Origin: Pseudomonadota bacterium
GTDB lineage: Bacteria; Pseudomonadota; Alphaproteobacteria; Rhodobacterales; Rhodobacteraceae
NCBI GenBank assembly: GCA_021813365.1
Contig: JAKALB010000018.1
Span: forward strand, 1 to 32,440
Length of the DNA stretch: 32,440 nucleotides
Direction of reading: 5' to 3'
Of this stretch, positions 25,404 through 32,440 are shown piece after piece; positions within the stretch are counted from its first letter, which is position 1, and each line of letters opens with the position of its first letter. The notes beneath the pieces are model-generated. The model saw nothing but the letters and a program-made list of their open reading frames with translations. It was not told where the DNA came from and searched no databases. The position numbers and the translations under genes were made by a program.

Positions 25404-25561
25404 GGTCAGTCGCCCCCGGCCCGCCGCAGCCGGTCAGGGGCAGTCCGCCTTCGGCCGCCAGGCCCGCTCTGCACACCGGCACACAGACCCTGCGCCAGGC
25501 GCGGCTTCCCGTTGCCGCGCGGATCGCTTACCTAGGATCAGTCCAGGAAAGGCGGCATCTC

Positions 25562-26605
25562 ATGGTGGAACTCGGTCTCGACACGTTTGGCGACGTCACG
25601 AAGGATGCCGCGGGCCAGGATCAGCCCATGGACCAGGTCTTGCGCGATGTGGTCGAGCAGGCCGTGCTGGCCGATCAGGTGGGTGCCGATTTCATCGGCC
25701 TGGGCGAACATCACCGCCCGGATTTCGCGATCTCGGCCCCCGAAATCGTGCTGGCCGCCATCGCGGGCCGCACCTCGCGCATCCGCCTGGGCACCGCCGT
25801 CACCGTTCTGTCGACCGACGATCCGGTGCGGGTGTTCCAGCGGTTTTCCACCTTGAACGCCATTTCCAATGGCCGGGCCGAGGTGATCCTGGGCCGCGGC
25901 AGCTTTACCGAAAGCTATCCGCTGTTCGGCTATGCGCTGGAGGATTACGACCGGCTGTTCGAGGAAAAGCTCGACCTCTTTGCCAAGCTGGTCCGGCAGG
26001 ACACGGTCACATGGTCGGGCCAGACCCGCAGCCCCCTGCGCAACCAGCGGGTCTATCCGCCGCTGGGCCCCGGGGGCCTGACCACCTGGGTCGGCGTCGG
26101 CGGCAGCCCCGAATCCGTGGTGCGCGTCGTGCGGCAGGATCTGCAACTGATGCTGGCCATCATCGGCGGCGACGCGCGCCGCTTTCTGCCCTATGTCGAT
26201 CTCTACGACCGCGCCTGCGCCCAGCTCGGGCGCAGCCACCGGCCCATCGGCGTGCATTCTCCGGGCTTCATCGCCGCCACCGATACCGAGGCGCGCGAGA
26301 TCGCCTGGCCGGCCTATGCCGAGATGTTCGGCCGCATCGGCCGCGAGCGCGGCTGGCCGCCCACCACCAGGGACAAGTTTCTGGCCGAGGTCGAGCATGG
26401 CGCGCTCTATGTCGGCAGCCCGGAAACCGTGGCGCGAAAGATCGCCGCCACCGTGCGCGACCTGAAGCTGGACCGGTTCGACATGAAATACACCACCGGC
26501 CCGATCTCGCATGGCCAGCAGCTGGAATGCGTGCGGCTTTACGGGGAAAGGGTCATTCCCATGGTCCGCGACCTGCTGGCCAGCGACGGCGCCCGGCCGC
26601 GCTGA
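25562..26605 (+). CDS. LLM-class flavin-dependent oxidoreductase (luciferase-like)
   Basis: A 347-residue protein of the bacterial luciferase-like monooxygenase superfamily, expected to use FMN or F420; substrate unknown. It begins MVELGLDTFGDV, then DQVGADFIGLGEHHRPDFAISAPEIVLAAIA and TSRIRLGTAVTVLSTDDPVRVFQ, the typical TIM-barrel core. IGVHSPGFIAAT and the tail VGSPETVARKIAATVRDLKLDRFDMKY follow. The MELGLDTFGDV-type start is typical of a subfamily annotated only as a probable LLM oxidoreductase. I chose ATG 25562; AAGGCGG lies about 9 nt upstream. The frame is open far upstream but that part has no protein-like content. It is a single gene between non-coding DNA and the convergent aroC. 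Confidence 0.88.
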   Translation: MVELGLDTFGDVTKDAAGQDQPMDQVLRDVVEQAVLADQVGADFIGLGEHHRPDFAISAPEIVLAAIAGRTSRIRLGTAVTVLSTDDPVRVFQRFSTLNAISNGRAEVILGRGSFTESYPLFGYALEDYDRLFEEKLDLFAKLVRQDTVTWSGQTRSPLRNQRVYPPLGPGGLTTWVGVGGSPESVVRVVRQDLQLMLAIIGGDARRFLPYVDLYDRACAQLGRSHRPIGVHSPGFIAATDTEAREIAWPAYAEMFGRIGRERGWPPTTRDKFLAEVEHGALYVGSPETVARKIAATVRDLKLDRFDMKYTTGPISHGQQLECVRLYGERVIPMVRDLLASDGARPR

Positions 26606-26630
26606 GCCCATCCCGGCAGGGCGCGGCGGC

Positions 26631-26674
26631 AAGGTCGGCTGCCTCCGGCGGGGATATTTCAGGCAAGGTGAAAG
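26631..26674 (+). repeat. GATATTT intergenic repeat element, copy C (degenerate)
   Basis: GGCGGGGATATTTC followed by AGGCAAGGTGAAAG matches the core of the other copies. The upstream hairpin is poorly preserved. It lies just after the oxidoreductase stop in the convergent gap with aroC. Confidence 0.6.
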
Positions 26675-26754
26675 CAGAGGCGCAGCCGCCCGTCGCGGCG
26701 GGGCAGGGGGGCGGCAGGCTGGAGGTTCGCAGGCTGGGGTCGGCAGGCTGGGGG

Positions 26755-27855
26755 TCAGCCGATCCGCCCGCGCAGGCCGGCGGTCTGCGCCCGGTCCAAC
26801 AGCAGGTGGTCGGCCAGCACCAGGGCCATCATCGCTTCGCCCACCGGCACCGCGCGGATGCCCACGCAGGGGTCGTGCCGGCCCTTGGTGACCAGGTCGA
26901 TCTCGGCCCCCGACTGCGTGATCGTGCGGCGCGGCGTCAGGATCGAGGACGTGGGTTTCACCGCGAACCGGCAGACCACCGGCTGGCCCGAGCTGATGCC
27001 GCCCAGGATGCCGCCGGCATGATTCGACAGGAATTCGGGGCCGTTCGTGCCCATGCGGATCTCGTCGGCGTTCTGCACCCCGGTCAGCCGGGCCGCGGCC
27101 ATGCCGTCACCGATCTCCACGCCCTTCACCGCGTTGATCGACATCATCGCACTGGCCAGGTCGCTGTCCAGTTTGCCATAGAGCGGTGCGCCCAGCCCTG
27201 CCGGAACGCCCGTTGCCACGATCTCGACCACCGCGCCGACCGAGTTGTGGTTCAGCCGCAGTTCATCCAGATAGGCCGCCCACTGGCCCGCCGCGACCGG
27301 ATCGGGGCACCAGAACGGGTTGTCGCCGATCGCGCCCCAGTCGAACCGCGACCGCTCGATCCCCATCTCGCCCATCTGCACCATGTAGCCGGTGATCGTC
27401 AGCCCCGGCGCCAGCGCCTTCAGCACCGCGCGCGCCACGCCGCCCGCCGCGACCCGGCTGGCGGTTTCGCGGGCACTGGAGCGGCCGCCGCCGCGATAAT
27501 CCCGGACCCCGTATTTCTGGTGATAGGTGATGTCGGCATGGCCCGGCCGGAAGGCCTGGGCGATGTCGCCGTAATCCTTGGACCGCTGGTCGGTGTTCTC
27601 GATCATCAGACTGATCGGCGTGCCGGTCGTCACGCCCTGGAACACCCCCGACAGGATGCGCACCTCGTCGGCTTCCTTGCGCTGGGTGGTGAACTTGCTC
27701 TGGCCGGGTTTCCGCCGGTCCAGCCAGGGCTGGATATCGGCCTCGCTCAGGGCGATCCCCGGCGGACAGCCATCCACCACCGCGCCGATCGCCGGCCCGT
27801 GGCTTTCTCCCCAGGTGGTGAACCGGAACACATGGCCAAAGCTGTTCAGCGACAT
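26755..27855 (-). CDS. aroC: Chorismate synthase
   Basis: Last step of the shikimate pathway: converts 5-enolpyruvylshikimate-3-phosphate to chorismate using reduced FMN. The 366-residue protein has the three family signatures: [19 protein letters not shown] near the N-terminus, the central [21 protein letters not shown] with [15 protein letters not shown], and the C-terminal [21 protein letters not shown] 27855 is preceded by GGGAGAG at good spacing, which rejects the TTG-type extension upstream. It is divergent from the riboswitch-controlled thiamine operon. About 150 bp separate its stop from the convergent oxidoreductase gene. Confidence 0.97.
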   Translation of the reverse strand: MSLNSFGHVFRFTTWGESHGPAIGAVVDGCPPGIALSEADIQPWLDRRKPGQSKFTTQRKEADEVRILSGVFQGVTTGTPISLMIENTDQRSKDYGDIAQAFRPGHADITYHQKYGVRDYRGGGRSSARETASRVAAGGVARAVLKALAPGLTITGYMVQMGEMGIERSRFDWGAIGDNPFWCPDPVAAGQWAAYLDELRLNHNSVGAVVEIVATGVPAGLGAPLYGKLDSDLASAMMSINAVKGVEIGDGMAAARLTGVQNADEIRMGTNGPEFLSNHAGGILGGISSGQPVVCRFAVKPTSSILTPRRTITQSGAEIDLVTKGRHDPCVGIRAVPVGEAMMALVLADHLLLDRAQTAGLRGRIG

Positions 27856-27921
27856 CGGATCTCTCCCTCGACCCATTCCCCATAGGGCAATCCGGGTCAG
27901 GGGTGAAGCGGCAAGCGGCTC

Positions 27922-27949
27922 TTGCCCCTGCCGCCGCAGCCGCTATGTT
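27922..27949 (+). promoter_or_regulatory. Candidate promoter of the thiBPQ operon
   Basis: TTGCCC (27922-27927), a 16-nt spacer and TATGTT (27944-27949) place the start site at the beginning of the TPP riboswitch. Both boxes are imperfect, but the position fits. Confidence 0.45.
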
Positions 27950-27952
27950 CTG

Positions 27953-28041
27953 CATCACCTCGGGGTGGCCATCCGGCCTGAGATGCGCAAGCGAACCCGT
28001 CGAACCTGAACCGGATCATACCGGCGGAGGGAAGGTTGATG
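27953..28041 (+). promoter_or_regulatory. TPP riboswitch (THI element)
   Basis: The conserved parts occur in order: GGGGTG (27962-27967), CTGAGAT (27978-27984), ACCC (27994-27997), GAACCTGAACCGGATCATAC (28002-28021) and GGCGGAGGGAAGG. CATCACCT (27953-27960) and AGGTTGATG (28033-28041) can form the closing stem. It lies 52 nt before the thiB start, so thiamine pyrophosphate presumably represses the transporter by hiding the ribosome site or causing termination. No clear intrinsic terminator follows, which favours translational control. Confidence 0.93.
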
Positions 28042-28093
28042 CGCCCGGATCGCGTGCCTCTCCATTCCCGCCCGTCGCAACATGGAGAGAGAC

Positions 28094-29095
28094 ATGAAAC
28101 CGATCATCCATCTTGCACTGGCGAGCCTGCTTGTGACCGCCATGGCGCCCATCGCCAGGGCCGAAGACAGGCCGGTGCTGACCGTGCTGACCTATGACAG
28201 CTTTGCCGCCGAATGGGGCCCCGGCCCCGCCATCGAAAAGGGCTTCGAGGCGTCCTGCGCCTGCGACCTGCAATTCGTCACCGCCGGCGATGGCGCCGCC
28301 GTCCTGGCGCGGCTGAAGCTGGAAGGCGCAGATACCGCCGCCGACGTGGTGCTGGGCCTGGACACCAACCTGACGGCCGACGCCCGCGCCTCGGGCCTCA
28401 TTGCGCCACACGGGCTGCAACTGGCCAACGACCTGCCGGTGCCTTTCGATGACAGCCGGTTCGTGCCCTTCGACTGGGGCTGGTTCGCCTTTGTCTACGA
28501 CAAGACCAGGGTTGCCACTCCACCCGCATCCTTCCGGGATCTCGCCGCCTCGAATCTGAAGGTGGTGATCGAGGATCCCCGTTCCTCGACCCCCGGCCTC
28601 GGCCTGCTGCTGTGGGTAAAGAAGGCCTATGGCGATCAGGCCGCGCAGGTCTGGGCCGACCTGGCCGACAATATCGTGACCGTGACCCCCGGCTGGGATC
28701 AGGCCTATGGCCTGTTTCTCAAGGGCGAGGCCGACATGGTGCTGTCCTATACCACCTCGCCCGCCTATCACCTGATCGCGGAAGGTGATGCCAGCAAGGC
28801 CGCCGCCGCCTTCAGCGAAGGCCATTACCTGCAGATCGAGGTCGCGGGTCTCGTCGCCTCCTCCAGCCACATGGAGCTCGGCAAATCCTTCCTGAGCTAT
28901 CTGGCCGGAGACGAGGCGCAGGCCATCCTGCCCACCACCAACTGGATGTATCCGGCCAAGACCCCGGCCGCCGGCCTGCCCAAGGGCTTTGAAACGCTGA
29001 TCCGGCCCGCGACCTCGCTGCTCTACCCCGAAGACGAGGCGCAGGCGCTGCGTCAGGCCGCGGTGCAGGAATGGCAAGCCGCGCTGGGGCAATAA
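28094..29095 (+). CDS. thiB: Thiamine ABC transporter substrate-binding protein
   Basis: Periplasmic binding protein that captures thiamine or its phosphates for ThiPQ. The 333-residue protein has a signal peptide (MKPIIHLALASLLVTAMAPIARA, likely cut before EDRP) and then LTVLTYDSFAAEWGPGPAIEKGFE, typical of ThiB. Later blocks include GLDTNLTADA, FDWGWFAFVYDKTRV, EDPRSSTPGLGLLLW and MVLSYTTSPAYH. I chose ATG 28094, preceded by GGAGAG; an in-frame ATG four codons earlier would spoil the signal-peptide start. It follows a TPP riboswitch, which confirms the substrate class, and overlaps thiP by 25 nt. Confidence 0.94.
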   Translation: MKPIIHLALASLLVTAMAPIARAEDRPVLTVLTYDSFAAEWGPGPAIEKGFEASCACDLQFVTAGDGAAVLARLKLEGADTAADVVLGLDTNLTADARASGLIAPHGLQLANDLPVPFDDSRFVPFDWGWFAFVYDKTRVATPPASFRDLAASNLKVVIEDPRSSTPGLGLLLWVKKAYGDQAAQVWADLADNIVTVTPGWDQAYGLFLKGEADMVLSYTTSPAYHLIAEGDASKAAAAFSEGHYLQIEVAGLVASSSHMELGKSFLSYLAGDEAQAILPTTNWMYPAKTPAAGLPKGFETLIRPATSLLYPEDEAQALRQAAVQEWQAALGQ

Positions 29096-30630
29096 GACCC
29101 GGCGCCACGGTTCTGGCGCTGGCGGTGGCGGGCCTGATCCTGGCCCCCACCCTGGCGCTGGTTCCCGCAGGGGTCGCGCTCGCCCCGGGCGACTGGGGCG
29201 CGCTGCGCTTTTCCCTGTTGCAGGCCGCCCTGTCGGCGCTCGCCTCCGGCCTGCTGGCGGTGCCGCTGGCGCGTGCCCTGGCCCGCCGCCGCTTCCCGCT
29301 GCGCGGTCTGGTGCTGACGCTTCTGGGCGCACCCTTCCTGATGCCCGTCGTCGTGGCGGTGATCGGCCTTCTCACCGTATGGGGCCGCTCGGGCTGGCTG
29401 AATGCCGGGCTGGCTGCCCTGGGGCTGCCCGGCTTCACCATCTACGGACTGCAAGGCGTCGTCCTGGCCCATGTCTTCCTGAATCTGCCCCTGGCCACCC
29501 GCATGCTGCTGCTGGGCTGGCAATCCGTCCCGGCCGAGCGTTTCCGCCTGGCCCAGACCCTGGGCCTGCCGCCCCGCGCCCTGTTTCGCCACCTGGAACT
29601 GCCCCTGCTGGTCGAGCACTTGCCCGGCACCATCCTGACCGTCTTTCTGATCTGCCTGAATTCCTTTGTCATCGGCCTGACGATGGGCGGCGGACCGCGC
29701 GCCACCATGCTGGAGCTGGCGATCTACCAGGCGATCCGATTCGACTTTGATCTTGGCCATGCCGCCACACTGGCCCTGCTGCAATTCGCCACCTGCGCCA
29801 CCGCGGTCGCCCTGACCGCTCGCCTGGCCCGCCCCGCGGCCCTGGGCGCCGGCCTGGGCGCGGGCCTGGGCCGGCTGTCCGGCATCCCCGCCCCTGCCGG
29901 CTGGCGCCGCGCGCTCGACGCTTCGGCCATCGCCCTGGCGCTGGCCTTCCTGATCCTGCCCATCGCCGCGGTCCTGGCTGCCGGCCTGCCCGGCCTGACC
30001 ACGCTTCCCGCCACCGTCTGGGCCTCGGCCCTGCGCTCGCTCCTCCTGGCCCTCGGCGCCGGAGCCCTGGCCACGCTGACGGCCACCACGCTTGCCCTGG
30101 CCGCCGCGGCCCAGGCGCCCTTCGCCCGCGCCTTCGACCTGGCCGCCACAATGCCGCTGGCCGCCTCCAGCCTGGTGATCGGCACCGGAGCCTTCCTGAT
30201 CCTGCGGCCCTGGGTTGCGCCGGAAACCGCGGCCCTGCCGGTGACGCTGATCGCCAATGCGGCCCTGGCACTGCCCTTCGCCTTCCGCCTGATCCTGCCA
30301 CACGCCCGGCAGATCCAGGCCGACTATGGCCGCCTCGCCGCTGCGCTGGGCCTGACGGGGCGTGCCCGCCTGCGCTGGCTCGACCTGCCGCGCCTGGCCC
30401 GCCCGCTGGGCCTGTCGATCGGCCTGGCCTCGGCGCTGGCGATGGGCGACCTCGGCGTCATTGCGCTGTTCGCCGGTGATCGCAGCACGACGCTGCCCCT
30501 GATGGTTCAGCGCCTGGCGGGCGCCTACCGGATGGATCAGGCGGCCGCAGCCTCGGTCCTGCTGATCCTGCTCAGCTTTGCGCTCTACGCCGGTTTCGAT
30601 GCCTGGGGGCGTGCCCGTGCTGCAGCTTGA
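29071..30630 (+). CDS. thiP: Thiamine ABC transporter permease
   Basis: Inner-membrane permease of 519 residues made of two fused binding-protein-dependent transport domains, about six membrane spans each. EAA-type cytoplasmic loops are visible in each half: AERFRLAQTLGLPPRALFRHLELP around residues 155-180 and DYGRLAAALGLTGRARLRWLDLP around 420-445. The ending (DLGVIALFAGDRSTTLPLMVQRLAGAYRMDQAAAAS) resembles the corresponding part of ThiP proteins. ATG 29071 lies inside the end of thiB, with GCAGGA immediately before; no other in-frame ATG precedes the first membrane span. The 3' end overlaps thiQ by 14 nt. Confidence 0.93.
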   Translation: MASRAGAIRPGATVLALAVAGLILAPTLALVPAGVALAPGDWGALRFSLLQAALSALASGLLAVPLARALARRRFPLRGLVLTLLGAPFLMPVVVAVIGLLTVWGRSGWLNAGLAALGLPGFTIYGLQGVVLAHVFLNLPLATRMLLLGWQSVPAERFRLAQTLGLPPRALFRHLELPLLVEHLPGTILTVFLICLNSFVIGLTMGGGPRATMLELAIYQAIRFDFDLGHAATLALLQFATCATAVALTARLARPAALGAGLGAGLGRLSGIPAPAGWRRALDASAIALALAFLILPIAAVLAAGLPGLTTLPATVWASALRSLLLALGAGALATLTATTLALAAAAQAPFARAFDLAATMPLAASSLVIGTGAFLILRPWVAPETAALPVTLIANAALALPFAFRLILPHARQIQADYGRLAAALGLTGRARLRWLDLPRLARPLGLSIGLASALAMGDLGVIALFAGDRSTTLPLMVQRLAGAYRMDQAAAASVLLILLSFALYAGFDAWGRARAAA

Positions 30631-31309
30631 CCACCTGACCCTGACCGCGCCGGATTTCCGCCTGACCGCCAACTGGCAGGTCGCGCCGGCAGAACGCATC
30701 GCCCTGATCGGCCCCTCGGGCGCGGGCAAATCCAGCCTGCTGATGGCGCTGGCGGGCTTCGTGGCGCCCAGCCGGGGCCGCATCCTGTGGCAGGGGCGCG
30801 ACATCACGCCCCTGCCGCCGGCCCGGCGCCCGGTGGCGATCCTGTTTCAGGACCAGAACCTGTTTCCGCATCTGACCCTGACCCAGAATCTGGGCCTGGC
30901 GCTGGATCCGAACCTGGCGCTGACCGAGGCCCACCACGCCCGCATCACCCAGGCACTGAACCGCATGGGCCTGGCCGGCCTGGCCAGACGCAAGCCCGGC
31001 ACGCTCTCCGGCGGCCAGGCAGCCCGCGCCGCACTGGCCCGGGTGCTGTTGCAGGACCGCCCGATCCTGCTGCTGGACGAACCCTTCGCCGCCCTGGGCC
31101 CGGCGCTGAAGGCCGACCTTCTCGACCTGGTGGCCGAAATCGCGCGCGACACCGGCCAGACCGTGCTCCTGGTCACGCATGACCCGGCCGATGTCCGGCG
31201 CTTTGCCCAAAGGACCGTGCTGGTCGCCGATGGCCTGGCCCAGCCGCCGCAGCCCACGGCCCGGCTTTTCGCCCACCCGCCCCAGGCCCTGCGCGACTAT
31301 CTGGGCTGA
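30617..31309 (+). CDS. thiQ: Thiamine ABC transporter ATP-binding protein
   Basis: ATPase of 230 residues that drives ThiBPQ import. Walker A is GPSGAGKS (32-39), the Q-loop is LFQDQNLFPHL, the ABC signature is LSGGQ (130-134), Walker B is ILLLDEP (150-156), and the switch His188 is in LLVTHDP. The D-loop reads AALGPAL, so the usual Asp of SALD is Gly here. GTG 30617 is chosen because GGGGG lies 8 nt upstream and MLQLDHLTL is the expected N-terminus; a GTG two codons earlier is too close to the ribosome site. It ends the operon; a repeat element and the petC terminator follow in the convergent gap. Confidence 0.93.
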   Translation: MLQLDHLTLTAPDFRLTANWQVAPAERIALIGPSGAGKSSLLMALAGFVAPSRGRILWQGRDITPLPPARRPVAILFQDQNLFPHLTLTQNLGLALDPNLALTEAHHARITQALNRMGLAGLARRKPGTLSGGQAARAALARVLLQDRPILLLDEPFAALGPALKADLLDLVAEIARDTGQTVLLVTHDPADVRRFAQRTVLVADGLAQPPQPTARLFAHPPQALRDYLG

Positions 31310-31321
31310 GGCCCGGCCCAG

Positions 31322-31374
31322 CCTTCACCTTGCCGCAAATATCCCACGGGGGTCTGGGGGGGTGAACCCCCCAG
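31322..31374 (-). repeat. GATATTT intergenic repeat element, copy D (inverted)
   Basis: On the minus strand, hairpin CTGGGGGG-loop-CCCCCCAG (31374-31354) is followed by ACCCCCGTGGGATATTTGCGG and CAAGGTGAAGG. It lies between the thiQ stop and the petC terminator, oriented with petC transcription. Confidence 0.7.
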
Positions 31375-31380
31375 CCCCGA

Positions 31381-31414
31381 CGAAAACGAAAGCCCCGCCG
31401 GTTCGCGGCGGGGC
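31381..31414 (-). terminator. Rho-independent terminator of the petBC transcript
   Basis: On the minus strand GCCCCGCCG (31414-31406) pairs perfectly with CGGCGGGGC (31400-31392) across a 5-nt loop and runs into TTTCGTTTTCG. It lies 27 nt after the petC stop. Confidence 0.88.
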
Positions 31415-31441
31415 CTCCTGTCGTTTCCGCGGATCGAAGGC

Positions 31442-32239
31442 TCAGACGCTCTTCCGGCCCTTGATTCCCGACCACAGCCGCTTGTTCGTCAGATACAGCA
31501 GCACCGTCAGCAGGCCCAGAAAGATCACCGCCCGGAAGCCCACGTCATGCCGCGCCGTCAGCTTGGGTTCGGCCGCCCAGGTCAGGAAGGCGGCCACATC
31601 CTCCGACATGTGCTTCACATCGTTCGGCGCACCATCGGCAAAGGTGACTTGCCCATCCGTCAGCGGCGGCGGCATGCGGATCCAGCCGCCGGGGAAGGCG
31701 TGGTTCTCATAGAAGGTCGAGCCGGCCGATTCCTTTTCCTCGCCCGAATAGCCGTTCAGCACCGCCACGATGTATTCCGGCCCGCCGATGCCCTTGAACA
31801 GCTGGGTGATGCCCAGCCCATAGGGCCCGGAAAAGCCCTTGCGGGCCTTGGCCATCAGGCTCAGGTCCGGGGCGCCCGCGCTGGTATTGGCCGGGAAATG
31901 GTCGGCCGGGATCGCGGCGCGTTCCTCGCCGGTTTCCTTGTCGACCACGGTCAGGGCGGCGGCATAGGCGCGAACCTGATCCTCGGGCAGGGCAGGCCCG
32001 CCCTCTTCGCCCAGCGCGCGCAGCGGCACGTATTTCAGCCCGTGGCAGGCCGAGCAGACCTCGGTATAGATCTGCAGGCCGCGTTGCAGCTGGTTGCGAT
32101 CGAAGGTGCCGAACGGCCCTTCGAACGAGAAGGCGACATCCTCGACATTGCCTTCGTTGGCCAGGGCCGGAGCCGCCGTCAGGCCGCCCGCCAGAAGGGC
32201 GGCGGCAGCCAGGGCGCTGATGGTGAGTTTGCGAAGCAT
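31442..32239 (-). CDS. petC: Cytochrome c1 of the bc1 complex
   Basis: Haem-containing subunit of ubiquinol-cytochrome c reductase that passes electrons to soluble or membrane cytochrome c. The 265-residue precursor has a signal peptide (to about ALA at residue 27), the CSACH haem-binding motif (Cys62, Cys65, His66), the axial methionine in [10 protein letters not shown] (Met189), and one C-terminal membrane anchor ([14 protein letters not shown], about 237-250). ATG 32239 is selected from the signal-peptide start; the ribosome site is modest (AAGGA farther upstream). It lies 22 bp after petB, as in the petABC (fbcFBC) operon, and ends in a strong terminator. In Rhodobacterales the gene is also called fbcC. 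Confidence 0.96.
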   Translation of the reverse strand: MLRKLTISALAAAALLAGGLTAAPALANEGNVEDVAFSFEGPFGTFDRNQLQRGLQIYTEVCSACHGLKYVPLRALGEEGGPALPEDQVRAYAAALTVVDKETGEERAAIPADHFPANTSAGAPDLSLMAKARKGFSGPYGLGITQLFKGIGGPEYIVAVLNGYSGEEKESAGSTFYENHAFPGGWIRMPPPLTDGQVTFADGAPNDVKHMSEDVAAFLTWAAEPKLTARHDVGFRAVIFLGLLTVLLYLTNKRLWSGIKGRKSV

Positions 32240-32261
32240 TTCCGTCACATCCTTTCCATCA

Positions 32262-32440
32262 TCACTCGGCAGCGCCGGGATAGTGGGCCTTGAAATCATC
32301 CTCGATCGTGGCCGGCTGCGGCAGCGGGCGCTCCAGCACCCCCAGCAGCGGCAGGACGATCAGGAAATAGGCGAACCAGTAGGTCGAGGCGATCAGGCCG
32401 ACCCAGCCGGTGAAATTGGTCGGCACCTGGGCGCCCACCC
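32262..32440 (-). CDS. petB: Cytochrome b of the bc1 complex, C-terminal end (cut by window)
   Basis: Only the last 59 codons or so are present. The translation reads [20 protein letters not shown], then a hydrophobic helix ([11 protein letters not shown]), then [22 protein letters not shown] and a stop. The final helix and the [19 protein letters not shown] tail match the end of alphaproteobacterial cytochrome b. The rest, with haem ligands and quinone sites, is outside the window. petC starts 22 bp downstream. Confidence 0.93.
   Translation of the reverse strand, partial: VGAQVPTNFTGWVGLIASTYWFAYFLIVLPLLGVLERPLPQPATIEDDFKAHYPGAAE

Larger units (their letters stand above)
24701..25561. other. 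860-bp repeat-rich stretch without a convincing gene
   Basis: Several open frames exist on both strands, but none has a ribosome site, recognisable domain or protein-like composition; they are Pro/Arg/Ala-rich. The region carries short repeats instead: CCGCGAATCCGG at 24964-24975 and as a tandem pair at 25271-25294, with its partial inverse GATTCGCGG at 24891-24899, and a 16-bp tandem pair at 25372-25403. It separates the leftward glycosyltransferase block from the rightward oxidoreductase gene. It may be a decayed gene or a large divergent regulatory region. Confidence 0.5.

Noticed and set aside
24503-25561. N-terminal extension of the luciferase-like oxidoreductase frame
   Set aside because: It is antisense to the KDN repeats and then Pro/Arg-rich without domains; the family N-terminus begins at 25562.

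Overview
The window looks like a chromosomal segment of a high-GC alphaproteobacterium, most likely Rhodobacterales (Rhodobacteraceae/Paracoccaceae). This rests on the gene order ubiB-ubiE | mutM-echA-rpsT-dnaA-dnaN-recF-...-gyrB, the fbc-type cytochrome bc1 genes, a DMSP-lyase-like cupin, and a short intergenic repeat with a GATATTT core. I cannot assign a genus. Both ends cut genes: fliK on the left and petB on the right.

Layout. 1-1554 is the end of a flagellar cluster (fliK 3' end, flgD). 1549-3843 (minus) is the ubiquinone pair ubiE-ubiB. 3934-6032 (plus) carries mutM, an enoyl-CoA hydratase gene and rpsT, closed by a strong terminator. 6134-6550 is the dnaA upstream region, with features that could belong to an origin or to cell-cycle control. 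6551-14104 (plus) is dnaA, dnaN, recF, a GNAT/LysE-family pair inserted between recF and gyrB, and gyrB. 14115-14801 (minus) is a DMSP-lyase-like cupin directly behind tRNA-Arg(CCT). 14802-16197 holds hairpins, a LacI/GntR-type operator, a possible minus-strand small RNA and a GntR-like LacI-family regulator. 16272-18394 (minus) is dapF-mtaB. Two tRNA-Lys genes follow (18470-18751). 18825-24700 (minus) is an accessory-looking block: a secreted His/Asp/Gly/Asn-rich protein, a GT-B glycosyltransferase and a 1083-residue double glycosyltransferase. 24701-25561 is a long, repeat-rich stretch with no convincing gene. Then come a luciferase-like oxidoreductase (plus), aroC (minus), a TPP riboswitch with thiBPQ (plus), and petC plus the end of petB (minus).

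How the parts work together. The core is replication initiation and elongation (DnaA, beta clamp, RecF, GyrB) next to DNA repair (MutM) and translation (S20, tRNAs, MtaB tRNA modification). Ubiquinone synthesis (UbiE, UbiB) supplies the substrate of the bc1 complex (PetB, PetC) at the other end. Thiamine import is under a TPP riboswitch. The accessory parts are the GNAT/LysE pair, the cupin, the regulator with its operator, and the glycosyltransferase block.

The signals most worth following are: a four-copy intergenic hairpin plus GATATTT element, mostly in convergent gaps; the operator-overlapped promoter and terminator that could define a roughly 115-nt RNA; the His/Asp-rich secreted protein beside the glycosyltransferases; and the arrangement of GANTC sites and inverted repeats before dnaA. 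I saw no CRISPR array, transposase, integrase or recognised defence system.
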